The notes under the pieces: generated by a model
What the model saw: only the letters and a program-made list of their open reading frames with translations
Told to the model about the DNA's origin: nothing
Database searches by the model: none
Position numbers and translations under genes: made by a program
Part shown: piece by piece, positions 9,089 to 17,814 of the stretch
Layout of the letters: every line of letters begins with the position of its first letter
Position numbering within the stretch: position 1 is the stretch's first letter
DNA from: Bacillota bacterium
Lineage (GTDB): Bacteria; Bacillota; Clostridia; Lachnospirales; Lachnospiraceae
DNA length: 44,140 nt
Reading direction: 5' to 3'
Assembly (NCBI GenBank): GCA_030526045.1
Contig: JAUNDN010000006.1
Location: 38,094-82,233 of the forward strand

Positions 9089-10876
9089 CTACACCTCTCT
9101 GGTGGCCTCCTTAAGCCATACAAGCTCATCACCTGTAAAGTAAGGCGACAGCTTTTCGTAAACCTGCCTGTGGTATTCGTTTAACCTCTGCCTGTCTCTC
9201 TCCTCCAACATAGAGACCTCCACACAGTCAAGATCAATGGGAACACAGGTCAGATCCTCAAAGTACATAAATTGTCCGTATTCATTCTGCTCCCCCTTCC
9301 GGCAAAGCAGTTCATTTTCAATTCTGATTCCGTGGCTTCCCTCAATATAGATTCCCGGCTCATCCGTGGTCACCATTCCCTCCTCCAGCACTGCATTATC
9401 CTGATAATCAGGCATCAGCTTCCACCGGAAGCTGTTCGGGCCCTCATGAACGTTCAGAAGATAGCCTACCCCATGGCCAGTTCCGTGTTTATAATCAAGT
9501 CCCTGCTCCCAGAGTATCTCTCTTGCCCGGATATCCAGATTGATTCCCCTGCATCCGTGAAGAAACACACTGCTCTTTAGGTTCAGCATGGCGCGAAGCA
9601 CCAGTGTATAGTGACGCTTTTCCTCCTCACTCACCGGGCCTAATGCAATGGTTCTTGTCACATCTGTAGAGCCCTCCAGATAGTGTCCGCCACTGTCCAC
9701 CATCACAAGCCCTTGTCCTTTAAGTTCGGCACAGTCTTCCGGCAAAGCGCTGTAATGGATGATTGCCCCGTTGCTGCCATAGGCGCAGATGGTCTCAAAG
9801 CTGGGTTCAAGGAAATGCTCCTGTTGTCTTCTGAAAGCTTCCAGCTGCTTTGCTGCACTGACCTCAGTGATCGGAAGCTTCCCAATATTGGTTTTTAACC
9901 AGTATAAAAATCTTGTAACCGCGATTCCATCCTTCAGATGAGCTGTCCGCAGATTCTCTATCTCAACCGGATTTTTCACTGCCTTCATGAGCGTCGTGGG
10001 GTTGGGCCGATCGATCACCGTCACATCTTCTGAAAGTTCCTTCATCAGGCGACAGCTCACTCTTCCCTCACACAGGAGTACTCTCTTCCCGTGAATCTTG
10101 GAAAGATAAGGATAAAAGTCATCATAAGGGCAAAGCTCCACACCGTCCTCACAGAGACTGCAGCTGTCCTCAGCCTTGAAAATTCCTTCTCCTGTAAAAA
10201 GGAGTACCTGTTCCATCGTTATTACCGCATAGGCAAGAACCACAGGGCAATACTCTACATCGCTGCCCCGCAGATTGAGAAGCCAGGCAATATCATCAAG
10301 AGAGGTAAGCAGATGAATGTCCGCTCCCTCCGCCTGTATTTTCTCCCGCACCCGCTTAAGCTTTTCTCCTGTGCTAAGACCACTGTAGCACTCCTTAAGT
10401 AAATAAGCCGGATGATGAATCAGGGGCGGACGATCCGTCCAGATTTCTTCTGCAAGATCAAGTTTCCAGCACAAACGTCCCTTCTTCTTTTCCAGAATTT
10501 CCTCAAAGCTTACGGCTTCATCAGCCTTAACTACTCTGCCGTCAAATCCGAGGCACTGCCCCTCAAGGAGATGCGATTTCAGATACTCCTTGAGAGTCGG
10601 TACCCACGGCTCTCCCATCTTCATCAGTAGGATGCCGGAGCCCGCAAGCTCCTTATCCGCCTGGATAAAATACCTGCCATCCGTAAAAAGAACGGCTTCA
10701 TCCCCTGTCACCACCAGCGTACCGGCAGAGCCTGTAAAGCCGCTGAAATATTTTCTCACCATAAAAAAGCTGCTGACATATTCGCTGTCATGATAGTCCG
10801 ATGTCGGAATCAGATAGCAGTCTATTCCGGCTTCTTTCATGCTTTTACGCAATTGCTCCAGTCTTTCCCGTATCAT
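9089..10876 (-). CDS. Xaa-Pro aminopeptidase (M24B, aminopeptidase P family)
   Basis: A 595-aa cytosolic metallopeptidase that removes N-terminal residues before proline. It has the three-part layout of the long APP1-like form: two creatinase-like N-terminal domains (about 1-310) and a C-terminal pita-bread domain. The five dinuclear-metal ligands are visible: Asp in VMVDSGG and Asp in GSTDVTR (about 394 and 405), His in GTGHGVG (about 467), Glu in TDEPGIY (about 505) and Glu in RIENELL (about 519). AGAGG lies upstream of the ATG. As first gene after the promoter at 10935-10963 it probably leads the operon with the HAD gene and addBA. The co-operon logic with DNA repair is unclear. Confidence 0.93.
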   Translation of the reverse strand: MIRERLEQLRKSMKEAGIDCYLIPTSDYHDSEYVSSFFMVRKYFSGFTGSAGTLVVTGDEAVLFTDGRYFIQADKELAGSGILLMKMGEPWVPTLKEYLKSHLLEGQCLGFDGRVVKADEAVSFEEILEKKKGRLCWKLDLAEEIWTDRPPLIHHPAYLLKECYSGLSTGEKLKRVREKIQAEGADIHLLTSLDDIAWLLNLRGSDVEYCPVVLAYAVITMEQVLLFTGEGIFKAEDSCSLCEDGVELCPYDDFYPYLSKIHGKRVLLCEGRVSCRLMKELSEDVTVIDRPNPTTLMKAVKNPVEIENLRTAHLKDGIAVTRFLYWLKTNIGKLPITEVSAAKQLEAFRRQQEHFLEPSFETICAYGSNGAIIHYSALPEDCAELKGQGLVMVDSGGHYLEGSTDVTRTIALGPVSEEEKRHYTLVLRAMLNLKSSVFLHGCRGINLDIRAREILWEQGLDYKHGTGHGVGYLLNVHEGPNSFRWKLMPDYQDNAVLEEGMVTTDEPGIYIEGSHGIRIENELLCRKGEQNEYGQFMYFEDLTCVPIDLDCVEVSMLEERDRQRLNEYHRQVYEKLSPYFTGDELVWLKEATREV

Positions 10877-10934
10877 ACCGTAACCTCTTTATTTCCCTGA
10901 CCTGTCTTTTGCAGTGCAGGAACATTCTTTCTTA

Positions 10935-10963
10935 AGTATATCGCATTATGCCACATCTGTTCC
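10935..10963 (-). promoter_or_regulatory. Sigma-A promoter of the aminopeptidase-HAD-addB-addA operon
   Basis: GGAACA (10958-10963), a 17-bp spacer and TATACT (10935-10940) on the minus strand, starting right at the end of spoVAE. No terminator hairpin separates it from spoVAE, so sporulation transcripts may run into this operon. Confidence 0.55.
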
Positions 10964-10964
10964 A

Positions 10965-11321
10965 CTACTTTTTCATCTTGGGATTGAAGAAAAGACTCGC
11001 CAGATAGCCAAAGATTAAAGCTGCTGAGGTTCCCACTGCTCCTGCCTTAAAGCCGCCGGTAAAAAGCCCCATGAAGCCCTCCTGGTCAACAGCCTCCTTT
11101 ACACCCTTCATCAATACATTCCCAAAACCAAGAAGCGGTACGGAAGCTCCCGCCCCTGCAAAATCCACAAAAGGCTGATACCAGTTAAAAGCGCTGATCA
11201 GGGATCCAAGGCATACCAGAAGCACCATGATCCTTCCCGGCAACATTTTCGTCTTTTCCATTAAAATCTGAACCAGTGCACAAATCAGTCCACCCACCCA
11301 GAATGCATTAAAATAATCCAT
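10965..11321 (-). CDS. spoVAE: Stage V sporulation protein AE (SpoVAE, SpoVAC/AEb family)
   Basis: A 118-aa membrane subunit of the SpoVA channel that moves dipicolinic acid into the forespore and out during germination. The family signature is seen in FVDFAGAGASVPLLGFGNVLMKG, parallel to the FGGAGALVPITGFANS stretch of SpoVAC in this window. There are about four membrane segments. The ATG at 11321 is preceded by AAAGGAGG at ideal spacing; a longer reading frame to 11387 overlaps the upstream gene and is unlikely. It is separated from the other spoVA genes but has its own sigma-G-like promoter at 11367-11397, whose -35 lies in the end of the MBL gene. Confidence 0.93.
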   Translation of the reverse strand: MDYFNAFWVGGLICALVQILMEKTKMLPGRIMVLLVCLGSLISAFNWYQPFVDFAGAGASVPLLGFGNVLMKGVKEAVDQEGFMGLFTGGFKAGAVGTSAALIFGYLASLFFNPKMKK

Positions 11322-11366
11322 GATAACCTCCTTTACGGCATTCCCTGCCGGATTGTTCTCATGGAT

Positions 11367-11397
11367 TATTATGTGCACAGATTTCACTTTTCATTCC
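11367..11397 (-). promoter_or_regulatory. Sigma-G-type promoter of spoVAE
   Basis: GGAATG (11392-11397), 18-bp spacer, CATAATA (11367-11373) on the minus strand. Sigma-G sites follow roughly GMATR-N17/18-CATNMTA, so both boxes fit. The -35 overlaps the last codons of the MBL gene, giving spoVAE an independent forespore promoter with a leader of about 40 nt. Confidence 0.72.
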
Positions 11398-12142
11398 CAC
11401 AGTGTAACGTATCGGAATTGATCATAAATTCTTTCTTTTTCTCCGATACATCCTCGATGCTTCCCGCAAACCTCCTGCCAAGAGAAGTCTTTTTGTAGCT
11501 TTGAATAATCTGATAGTCATCCCACATATGCATGGGAAAGATATGATCCGCCTCTGTTTTTTCAAGAAAATAATCAAGTCCCAGATGATAACCGTCAGAA
11601 AGCCTTGGATCAAGAGGCACAAAGGCAAGATGAAAGTGCCGTCCTGCAATCCGGTCAATTTCTGCATGGTAATCCCGTTCCATCCGGTCATTCCAGCTTT
11701 TCGGCTCCTCTTTCCAGTACCAGTGGTTTAAGTCTCCCGCATGATAAATGGATACTCCCTCCACCTGCACCAGAAAAGCAACACCTACGTCTGTAGAGCG
11801 CAGCGCCTCCACGCGAAACTCCCCCGGAAGCTCATAGCACTCTCCCGGACACATTCGCTTTGTCCTTTCAAGGAGTGCCGGGGATAAACCCTTTTTGGCA
11901 AGATAAGCTTCGTTCAATTTAATATCATTTCCAAAAAAATAACTGGCATTCGGGGAATGCGTTTCTCCCCACTTGAGTACCGACAGCTGAAAATGATCCT
12001 GATGCTTATGGCTTGCAAAAATGATCAGCTTCTTTCCCTCCGGCACTGCCGGAAGCTCTCCGCGATAATAATCAAATACCAACAGATGCCGGTCAAGCTC
12101 CACAGCAAAACCGCTGTGATAAAGATAGGTTACCTGAATCAT
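11384..12142 (-). CDS. MBL-fold metallo-hydrolase
   Basis: A 252-aa metallo-beta-lactamase-fold hydrolase, probably cytoplasmic. The metal motif HKHQDH lies at residues 45-50 (HxHxDH), another His in IYHAGDLNHWYW, and a late His in FPMHMWDDY. The pattern resembles the UlaG/YycJ-like branches rather than beta-lactamases. The substrate is unknown. It starts 6 bp after the DMT permease, whose last codons carry its AAAGGA site, so the two are translationally close. The sigma-G promoter of spoVAE begins inside its 3' end. Confidence 0.85.
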   Translation of the reverse strand: MIQVTYLYHSGFAVELDRHLLVFDYYRGELPAVPEGKKLIIFASHKHQDHFQLSVLKWGETHSPNASYFFGNDIKLNEAYLAKKGLSPALLERTKRMCPGECYELPGEFRVEALRSTDVGVAFLVQVEGVSIYHAGDLNHWYWKEEPKSWNDRMERDYHAEIDRIAGRHFHLAFVPLDPRLSDGYHLGLDYFLEKTEADHIFPMHMWDDYQIIQSYKKTSLGRRFAGSIEDVSEKKKEFMINSDTLHCGNEK

Positions 12143-12148
12143 ATTTTC

Positions 12149-13042
12149 TTATTCCTTTTGTTTTTCTCCCACTGGGAGCTGCACCAGAATCACTGCTCCG
12201 AAAACCAACGCGCAGCCAATCAGCTCTCTCCCGCTCAGTGCCTGCCCCAAGATCACCCAGCCGGCCAGCATGGAGACAACAGATTCCAGCGACAGAATCA
12301 GGGATGCCACCGTAGGGTCGGAATCCTTCTGTCCCACCACCTGCAAGGTGTATGCCACACCGCTTGACATGATTCCCGCATAGGCGAGAGGAATGATGCC
12401 GTCAATAAAGTTGGAAATCTGAGGCTTCTCCAAAATGAGTGCAAGAATGCTGCAAATAATCCCCGCTGTCAAAAATTGCAGACAGGAAAGCTCCACACAA
12501 TCCGCCTTGGGAGCAAAATAATCGATTACCAGAATATGTACCGCAAAAAGGATCGCACAAATAAACACGTAGGTATCGCCCTTGTTCAAGGAAAATTTTT
12601 CACTCATGCAAAGAAGATACATGCCAAACGCCGCGATCACCGCCCCGATCCAGACCCTTCCGGGCACCTTTTTCTTCAGAAAAATCCCCAAAATGGGAAC
12701 AATGATAATATACAAGGTCGTGATAAATCCGGCTTTTCCTACCGTTGTATACATGATACCGATCTGCTGGCAAAGCGCCGCAGCACAAAGTGCAAGACCA
12801 CAGCAACAGCCTCCCAGCAGCGTAATTTTAAGTCCGGCCCGTTCCACCTGTTTTTCCCGGTCCTTCTTCCTGCGGACAAGCACAAGCGGAAGCAGAACCA
12901 CGCTTCCCAAAAGAAACCTTGCCCCATTAAAGGAAAACGGTCCCATATAATCCATTCCGACGCTCTGTGCCACAAAGGCAACGCCCCAGATGGAGGCAGC
13001 CATAAACAGCAAAAGGCTACTTTTCAAAGATACTTTTTTCAT
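12149..13042 (-). CDS. DMT-superfamily permease (EamA, two repeats)
   Basis: A ten-helix inner-membrane transporter with two EamA repeats (about 5-140 and 150-290). AASIWGVAFVAQSVGMDYMGPFSFNGARFLLG marks the first repeat, and YAGIMSSGVAYTLQVVGQKDSDPTVASLILSLESV the second. Family members export amino acids or other metabolites; the substrate is not predictable here. The ATG at 13042 is preceded by AGGAG at seven bases, better than the ATG four codons upstream. It sits 21 bp after aroK and 6 bp before the MBL gene in a tight leftward run. Confidence 0.9.
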   Translation of the reverse strand: MKKVSLKSSLLLFMAASIWGVAFVAQSVGMDYMGPFSFNGARFLLGSVVLLPLVLVRRKKDREKQVERAGLKITLLGGCCCGLALCAAALCQQIGIMYTTVGKAGFITTLYIIIVPILGIFLKKKVPGRVWIGAVIAAFGMYLLCMSEKFSLNKGDTYVFICAILFAVHILVIDYFAPKADCVELSCLQFLTAGIICSILALILEKPQISNFIDGIIPLAYAGIMSSGVAYTLQVVGQKDSDPTVASLILSLESVVSMLAGWVILGQALSGRELIGCALVFGAVILVQLPVGEKQKE

Positions 13043-13063
13043 TTGTCTCCTCATTTCATTCTG

Positions 13064-13570
13064 TTATTTATCCCAGTCCGTAATTTGTTCGGCAATTTCC
13101 TCTACTACCTGCCTGATACTTTTTCCGCTGCATTCTATCACCACACCTGCATACCTTTCATACAGGGGAACCCTTTCTTCATAAAGTTCAAGCAACGTGT
13201 ACCCTTCTTTCAGCACGACACCTCTTTCATGCAGATCTCCCAGCCGCTCCTTTAGCTCCTCGTAAGGGAGTTTCAGATACACGATTTGTCCCATTTTACC
13301 AAAATGAGACATGGCATCCTTTCCGTAAACCGCACTGCCCCCTGTAGCAATCACAGTATGATCTGCAATAATGGAGGCATTGATTTCATTTTCAAGCATA
13401 AGAAAACCTGCTTCGCCCTTCTCGTCTATGAGCTGGTAAAGCAGTTTTCCGCAGGTTTCCTGAATGACCAGATCACTGTCAAGAAACCGATATCCCAGCT
13501 TCTTGGCAAGCACAACACCTACTGTGCTCTTTCCTGATCCCGGCATTCCAATTAAAACTACATTCTTCAT
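13064..13570 (-). CDS. aroK: Shikimate kinase
   Basis: A 168-aa cytoplasmic kinase that converts shikimate to shikimate 3-phosphate in the chorismate pathway. Walker A GMPGSGKST is at 8-16, the shikimate-binding DSD at about 32-34, the Walker B-like ATGGSAVYG at about 78, and the lid/adenine region contains YEERVPLYERYA. The start ATG overlaps the ridA stop as ATGA, a sign of translational coupling. No other shikimate-pathway gene is in the window, so it is an isolated aroK. A longer frame adds 10 residues with no ribosome site. Confidence 0.92.
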   Translation of the reverse strand: MKNVVLIGMPGSGKSTVGVVLAKKLGYRFLDSDLVIQETCGKLLYQLIDEKGEAGFLMLENEINASIIADHTVIATGGSAVYGKDAMSHFGKMGQIVYLKLPYEELKERLGDLHERGVVLKEGYTLLELYEERVPLYERYAGVVIECSGKSIRQVVEEIAEQITDWDK

Positions 13571-13944
13571 TTTACAACCGCAATGACTTCTACTTCGCAA
13601 AGCACATCCTTGGGAAGCTGCTTCACTGCTACACAGCTTCTTGCCGGCTTTCCGGTAAAATACTTTTCATAAACATTGTTAAAGGCGGCGAAATCGGACA
13701 TCTCTGCCAGAAAACAGGTCGTCTTCACGACACTTTCATAGTCAGCGCCCGCTTCCTTTAAAATCTCGCCCACATTCTTCATCACCTGCTGCGCCTGAAC
13801 TGTGATATCTCCCTCGGCAATTGCCCCTGTTTCAGGAATGATCGGTATCTGTCCTGATGCAAACAAAAATCCGTTTGCGATAATTCCCTGGGAATAAGGT
13901 CCGATAGCTGCGGGTGCTTTTGTTGTTGCTACTTTGGTTAACAT
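13567..13944 (-). CDS. ridA: RidA family enamine/imine deaminase
   Basis: A 125-aa RidA (YjgF/TdcF) protein, normally a trimer. It hydrolyses reactive 2-aminoacrylate-type enamines released by PLP enzymes such as threonine dehydratase. Conserved parts: AAIGPYSQGI, FASGQIP, the catalytic Arg102 in PARSCVAV and Glu117 in the LPKDVLCEVEVIA tail. GGAGG precedes the ATG. It is coupled to aroK by a 4-nt ATGA overlap. Confidence 0.94.
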   Translation of the reverse strand: MLTKVATTKAPAAIGPYSQGIIANGFLFASGQIPIIPETGAIAEGDITVQAQQVMKNVGEILKEAGADYESVVKTTCFLAEMSDFAAFNNVYEKYFTGKPARSCVAVKQLPKDVLCEVEVIAVVK

Positions 13945-13976
13945 AACTCATCCTCCATCCTTTTCTTTCTGTCATT

Positions 13977-14210
13977 TCATGGTTCGTCAAACTCTGCCGT
14001 CACGTAAAATCCCCGTTCATTTTCAACAATGTCCACTACCTTTCCGTTTCGTGCAAGCATTCTTTCCCGAAACGGGTAATTTCCTGACATGGCAAGGGAG
14101 GGATCGATCGTATAATAATAGTTGCTGGGAAGCACACCTTCCGTCACCGTAATCTCATCGCCAACCTGCAAAAGTCCCGGGCGTTCCATCTTAAACTCCA
14201 TTCTTCGCAT
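13977..14210 (-). CDS. Small conserved-looking protein, function unknown
   Basis: A 77-aa soluble protein I do not recognise. It is mixed acidic/basic with a VGDEITVTEG stretch and a C-terminal GKVVDIVENERGFYVTAEFD stretch that looks like a small beta barrel. It has no signal peptide or membrane segment. It is real by context: GGAGG seven bases before the ATG at 14210, 32 bp before ridA and 39 bp after the MFS gene. Another ATG three codons downstream is possible. Its beta-rich KOW/PRC-like look is only an impression. Confidence 0.7.
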   Translation of the reverse strand: MRRMEFKMERPGLLQVGDEITVTEGVLPSNYYYTIDPSLAMSGNYPFRERMLARNGKVVDIVENERGFYVTAEFDEP

Positions 14211-14249
14211 GTGCATCCCTCCGTTCCTACTATTGTAATCGTCCCGGTC

Positions 14250-15476
14250 TTATTTTTCAAGCTCTGTGCCTGCAATTTTACCTGCATGCAGTGTTTTCTT
14301 TGGCGGTTCTGCCGCTAAAAGCATGATCACCATTCCTACAAGCCCCGATCCGGTTGCAATCATCAGCATATTTGTGACTCCGCTGTGATCGATCAGCGTG
14401 CCTCCAAGCAACGCTCCGATCACACTTGCAAGTGTATAAGTCATAGTCATATAGGCCTGTCCTTTGATTGCATCCTGTTCATCCATAATGGAATTCACAA
14501 AATAAACGGAGGATACGGTCATCAATCCCCAGCCAAGCATCTGAAACAGCTGTATGCCGTAATAAGCAGGAATATTAGGCGCCAGCAATGATCCAAGCGC
14601 CTTCAGCATAAAGAAAATTCCCGAAATACGAAACCAGATATCACACCTTACCTTTTTCAGCATATAGCTGAACAGAAACAATGTAGGCATTTCCACAAAG
14701 GCAGCAATCGCTATGGCAATCCCCATCTCCTGGCTTCCGCCACCCTTACTCTCCACGATCTGGAAATTAAAGCTGTTGATCAGCACATGACTGATATAGA
14801 CCAATGTACATCCAATCAGCACCACACCGAATCTTTTGTATTTTTTCAGGAATGATACCGGATCACTGCCGCTTATTCCGGCTTCTTTCGGCAATTCCTT
14901 TATCTGCTTGCGAAAGGGAAATAACAGCAGGCTGATAAATAATGCCACCGAGAGTACCATGACGGAGACCGGCAAAGACACGGCGCCTGCCCCTGAAATA
15001 ATGCCGCCAAGTGTATAAGCAACGATCGCATATCCCACAGAGCCCATCCCTCTTGCCACACCAAAGTTCAGTCTTTTTCCCTGATTGATACTCTCCATAC
15101 CAAGGGAATTTACAAATGGGGTAAGAAGCTGAAGGATCGTCAGACAGCAGCCATAAAACAGACCTGTGAAAAGGAGAGATTTCCGGTAAGTAAGAAGGAG
15201 CAATCCTCCCAGTATCACCTGAGATCCCATAAGCAGGGCTATGATTCTCCTAAGAGAAGGGCTCTGCGGCTGATCCGCATAGCCTGCCAGAGCCGGCTGT
15301 AAGACCGCCGATACGATACCCGCAATAGCAATCAGCATACCAATCCGGGTATTGGAAAAGCCACAGTCCAGTAAATAGACACTGGCAAAGCCCGAGATGC
15401 CTCCATATACCATCCAGTAAAATCCCTGAATAAATGCATAACGCACTGTCATATTTTTTTCAGAATTACTCATCAT
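14250..15476 (-). CDS. MFS transporter (MFS_1-like, LacY/NupG-type)
   Basis: A 408-aa permease with twelve predicted membrane helices. The N-terminal half starts RYAFIQGFYWMVYGGISGFASVYLLDCGFSNTRIG, which is typical of the MFS_1_like group related to nucleoside and lactose:H+ symporters. The loop after helix 2 has AGYADQPQSPSLRR instead of a strict GxxxDRxGRR. The substrate is unknown. A double ATG follows AAGGGAAAAT. It is only 22 bp after spoVAB, so forespore transcripts could read into it; no separate promoter was seen. Confidence 0.88.
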   Translation of the reverse strand: MMSNSEKNMTVRYAFIQGFYWMVYGGISGFASVYLLDCGFSNTRIGMLIAIAGIVSAVLQPALAGYADQPQSPSLRRIIALLMGSQVILGGLLLLTYRKSLLFTGLFYGCCLTILQLLTPFVNSLGMESINQGKRLNFGVARGMGSVGYAIVAYTLGGIISGAGAVSLPVSVMVLSVALFISLLLFPFRKQIKELPKEAGISGSDPVSFLKKYKRFGVVLIGCTLVYISHVLINSFNFQIVESKGGGSQEMGIAIAIAAFVEMPTLFLFSYMLKKVRCDIWFRISGIFFMLKALGSLLAPNIPAYYGIQLFQMLGWGLMTVSSVYFVNSIMDEQDAIKGQAYMTMTYTLASVIGALLGGTLIDHSGVTNMLMIATGSGLVGMVIMLLAAEPPKKTLHAGKIAGTELEK

Positions 15477-15498
15477 ATTTTCCCTTCACAAATACTCA

Positions 15499-15996
15499 TT
15501 ACATTCCGGTAAGAAATATCTCTTTTGAAAAATATAAAAAACTTCCCAGCAGTTTTCCCGCAGCAGCTGCCGTAATGGCAATCCCAAGCCCATGCCGGAA
15601 ACCGATTCGCCTTGCAAAAATGGGAATGGAGTCAAGCATTTCAGCAATGGCAAATGCAAGACAACCAACAAACATCCCCGCAAAAAGTCCCATTATGATC
15701 AAAAACAGAATTCCGATGAAGGTCCAAATTTGCTCGGTCCATCCTCCAAAAAACTGATTCTCCCGAACAAACTCTCCAATCGGAAGACTTTCCGCATACA
15801 AACTGGAAATGCCGCCAACCAGCGTACCGAATATAACTGCCTCCTCCAACACGAAAATCTTCTGAGCCACATGCATCTTGCCTGCAAACCGCGGAATCAA
15901 TCCTACGGAGGCCAGCACCGTAAAAACTCCTGCCGATGAGAGCAGTCCAAAGGAGAGACCGCAAACTCCCAAAAGAAGCTGCCTAAGAAACATCAA
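15499..15996 (-). CDS. spoVAB: Stage V sporulation protein AB
   Basis: A 165-aa membrane protein with about five hydrophobic segments, recognised as SpoVAB by its FxxGLSSGAGVFT-like N terminus, the IPRFAGKMH loop, and a C-terminal FARRIGFRHGLGIAITAAAAGKLLGS segment. In Bacillus it is encoded with spoVAA and needed for dipicolinate uptake. It overlaps spoVAA by 14 nt. GGGAGGG lies nine bases before a TTG at 15996 that is directly followed by ATG, so translation may begin at either codon. Confidence 0.88.
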   Translation of the reverse strand: MMFLRQLLLGVCGLSFGLLSSAGVFTVLASVGLIPRFAGKMHVAQKIFVLEEAVIFGTLVGGISSLYAESLPIGEFVRENQFFGGWTEQIWTFIGILFLIIMGLFAGMFVGCLAFAIAEMLDSIPIFARRIGFRHGLGIAITAAAAGKLLGSFLYFSKEIFLTGM

Positions 15997-16612
15997 TGCT
16001 TTGTCCCTCCCTGTCTGCAGTCTCGATCAGCGCTTTATTTACATCCGTCTCGTAAGTGCGCATTTCCACCTCAATCGGTGTGGGATCCTTGGTAATCCTT
16101 CTTCCCCCCACATGGTTAAAAAACAGGATAATTCCTGCTGCCAGCCCAACAGAGTAGGAAGCCTCTAAAATACTGTACCCATCCGAAGGATATCCCATGA
16201 CAAGCTCATAAACCTTAGAAAAAATCTTATTGATACTGATATCATTGTGGAATGCCATGATGGTAAAGCCTGTTCCAAAGAAGCTGATTGCAGCGACAAA
16301 GGCAGTTTTCACCCACTGTACCGGACCCTTATGCCTGTCTACATTGACCAGTTCAATCACGGTGGCAGTTTCACCAACGCTCTGCACAGTAACTCCGGGA
16401 CATTCCCTTTCAATCAGTTCTATCACCTTCAGAATACTGACCACCTGGCGCTTTTGCTCTTCTTCATGGAACTGATGAACCCGCAGTGACTTCGCCTTGG
16501 CACAGACAGACTTTTCACGGCAATAAACGGAGGCAATGTCCTTCACGCATACCTGCGCTTCCATTACCTCCGCATTCTGTTCTGCTTTTAAATATAAAAC
16601 GGTATTTGCCAT
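15983..16612 (-). CDS. spoVAA: Stage V sporulation protein AA
   Basis: SpoVAA has an N-terminal soluble domain (about 1-95, starting with TVLYLKAEQNAEV and carrying the VYCREK patch) followed by two membrane segments near 103-125 and 145-165. It forms the membrane-proximal part of the SpoVA system with SpoVAB. The second of two tandem ATGs (16612) has AGGAG at six bases and is preferred. A near-perfect sigma-G promoter lies 29 bp upstream. The gene follows the exported EEP protein gene by 57 bp, and its 3' end overlaps spoVAB. Confidence 0.9.
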   Translation of the reverse strand: MANTVLYLKAEQNAEVMEAQVCVKDIASVYCREKSVCAKAKSLRVHQFHEEEQKRQVVSILKVIELIERECPGVTVQSVGETATVIELVNVDRHKGPVQWVKTAFVAAISFFGTGFTIMAFHNDISINKIFSKVYELVMGYPSDGYSILEASYSVGLAAGIILFFNHVGGRRITKDPTPIEVEMRTYETDVNKALIETADREGQSIDVS

Positions 16613-16640
16613 CATTCTCTCCTGCTTTTCTTTTTCAGGA

Positions 16641-16670
16641 TAGTATGACCTTATTTACTATTTTTATTCT
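16641..16670 (-). promoter_or_regulatory. Sigma-G promoter of spoVAA-spoVAB
   Basis: AGAATA (16665-16670), 17-bp spacer, CATACTA (16641-16647) on the minus strand. The -10 is identical to the Bacillus sigma-G consensus and the -35 fits GMATR. The start should lie near 16634, about 20 nt before the spoVAA start. The -35 overlaps the EEP stop codon. Confidence 0.85.
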
Positions 16671-17748
16671 ATTTCAAGAAAAACTGCATGATTACCGGGT
16701 CATGATCCGAAAACTCATATCCCCAGTCCATATTCTGATAAAAGTTCACGCTTACATTGTCGGAAACAATAAAGCCATCCAGAGTGACGGTATAAGTAGT
16801 TTCAGGGTTATAGGGTTCCCCTGCACTCCTGCAGCTGTTGTGTGCCACATCCTCCGAATCCCTGATTTCATCAATTGCCAGCGAAAAACCTTCCGGAAGG
16901 CCTTCTCTCGGAAACGGATATGCCCATTCCGGTGCATTTTCCTCCGTCTCCTCCCTCAGATTCTGATTAAAATCCCCTCCGCAGATCACATAATTTCCTT
17001 TTTGGTAATCCGCAATCATATCCTGATACAGCATGGAAAGCTGCCCTTCCCTGATCTTATCACTGCTTCCGTAAGCCGACATATGCATATTGTAAATACA
17101 TAGCTGTTTCCCATTCTGCGCAGGAATCCTGGACACGGAATAGCATCTGTCCAGATCCAAAATCTTGCTGAAGGACTCCGAAATCGGAAGGCTTCTTCTC
17201 ATAGCAGATGCAATCTGCCCACGCGAATAAGTAACGATACCACTCTGATTGGCGCCATGAGGCTGCCAGGGCGGAAAGAACAAATAGGGAGAATCATAAT
17301 TTTGAGCGAAATCATAGTAGTACCCCTTCATGAATTGGTTCAACAGTTCCAGTTCGTCCACATGATGGGCTCTGGTTCCGTCCCTGTCCACCTCCTGCAA
17401 AAGCACAAAATCCGGATTAACATCATTGATGATCTCACCCATCCCCGAAACAGCAGCAAGCACGCTCTCCTCATCTTTCGCCCGGGCGGATTTTCCGCCA
17501 TCCATAAAGAAGCTGAAATCCTTCCTGTAAGCACCAAAGCCAATGTTATAGGTCATAATCATGTAGGCTCTTCCCGTTTTCACGCTAAAGTCATCGGAAA
17601 AATAGGTGTTTTCACCGTTTCGCCCGACCTCCAGAGTCAGATTGTCCGGCAGTCTGTAATAAGTACTAAATACATATCCTGCATAAATCCCCAAGGCTGC
17701 AATCAATAAAAAAACCAGCAATAGGATCTTTTTTACTTTCTTTTTCAT
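16669..17748 (-). CDS. Membrane-anchored endonuclease/exonuclease/phosphatase (EEP) family protein
   Basis: A 359-aa protein with an N-terminal signal anchor (about 7-29) and an outward-facing EEP domain, the fold of DNase I, sphingomyelinases and inositol phosphatases. Catalytic signatures are TYNIGFG, LLQEVDRDG (metal-binding Glu), YNMHMSAYG, GGDFNQN (Asp-Asn pair) and the final FSDHDPV (Asp-His). All catalytic residues are present. The substrate could be nucleic acid, a phospholipid or a sugar phosphate outside the cell. An extended -10 promoter is seen 36 bp upstream. The gene end carries the -35 of the spoVAA promoter. Confidence 0.85.
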   Translation of the reverse strand: MKKKVKKILLLVFLLIAALGIYAGYVFSTYYRLPDNLTLEVGRNGENTYFSDDFSVKTGRAYMIMTYNIGFGAYRKDFSFFMDGGKSARAKDEESVLAAVSGMGEIINDVNPDFVLLQEVDRDGTRAHHVDELELLNQFMKGYYYDFAQNYDSPYLFFPPWQPHGANQSGIVTYSRGQIASAMRRSLPISESFSKILDLDRCYSVSRIPAQNGKQLCIYNMHMSAYGSSDKIREGQLSMLYQDMIADYQKGNYVICGGDFNQNLREETEENAPEWAYPFPREGLPEGFSLAIDEIRDSEDVAHNSCRSAGEPYNPETTYTVTLDGFIVSDNVSVNFYQNMDWGYEFSDHDPVIMQFFLK

Positions 17749-17783
17749 GAACCATACACCTTCTGTCCTTGTTCTCTCTATTT

Positions 17784-17792
17784 AGTATACCA
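17784..17792 (-). promoter_or_regulatory. Extended -10 promoter of the EEP gene
   Basis: TGGTATACT on the minus strand is a TGn-extended -10 (17784-17792). No good -35 precedes it, only a pyrimidine-rich stretch. It lies between the unrecognised 582-aa gene and the EEP gene, so the EEP gene may be expressed separately. Confidence 0.45.
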
Positions 17793-17814
17793 GAAAAAAA
17801 GGAAAAAGGATGTT

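Noticed and set aside
12476-13255. A 259-codon plus-strand frame across the DMT gene and aroK
   Set aside because: It is antisense to two clear families, with a His/Lys/Gln-rich composition typical of a shadow frame.
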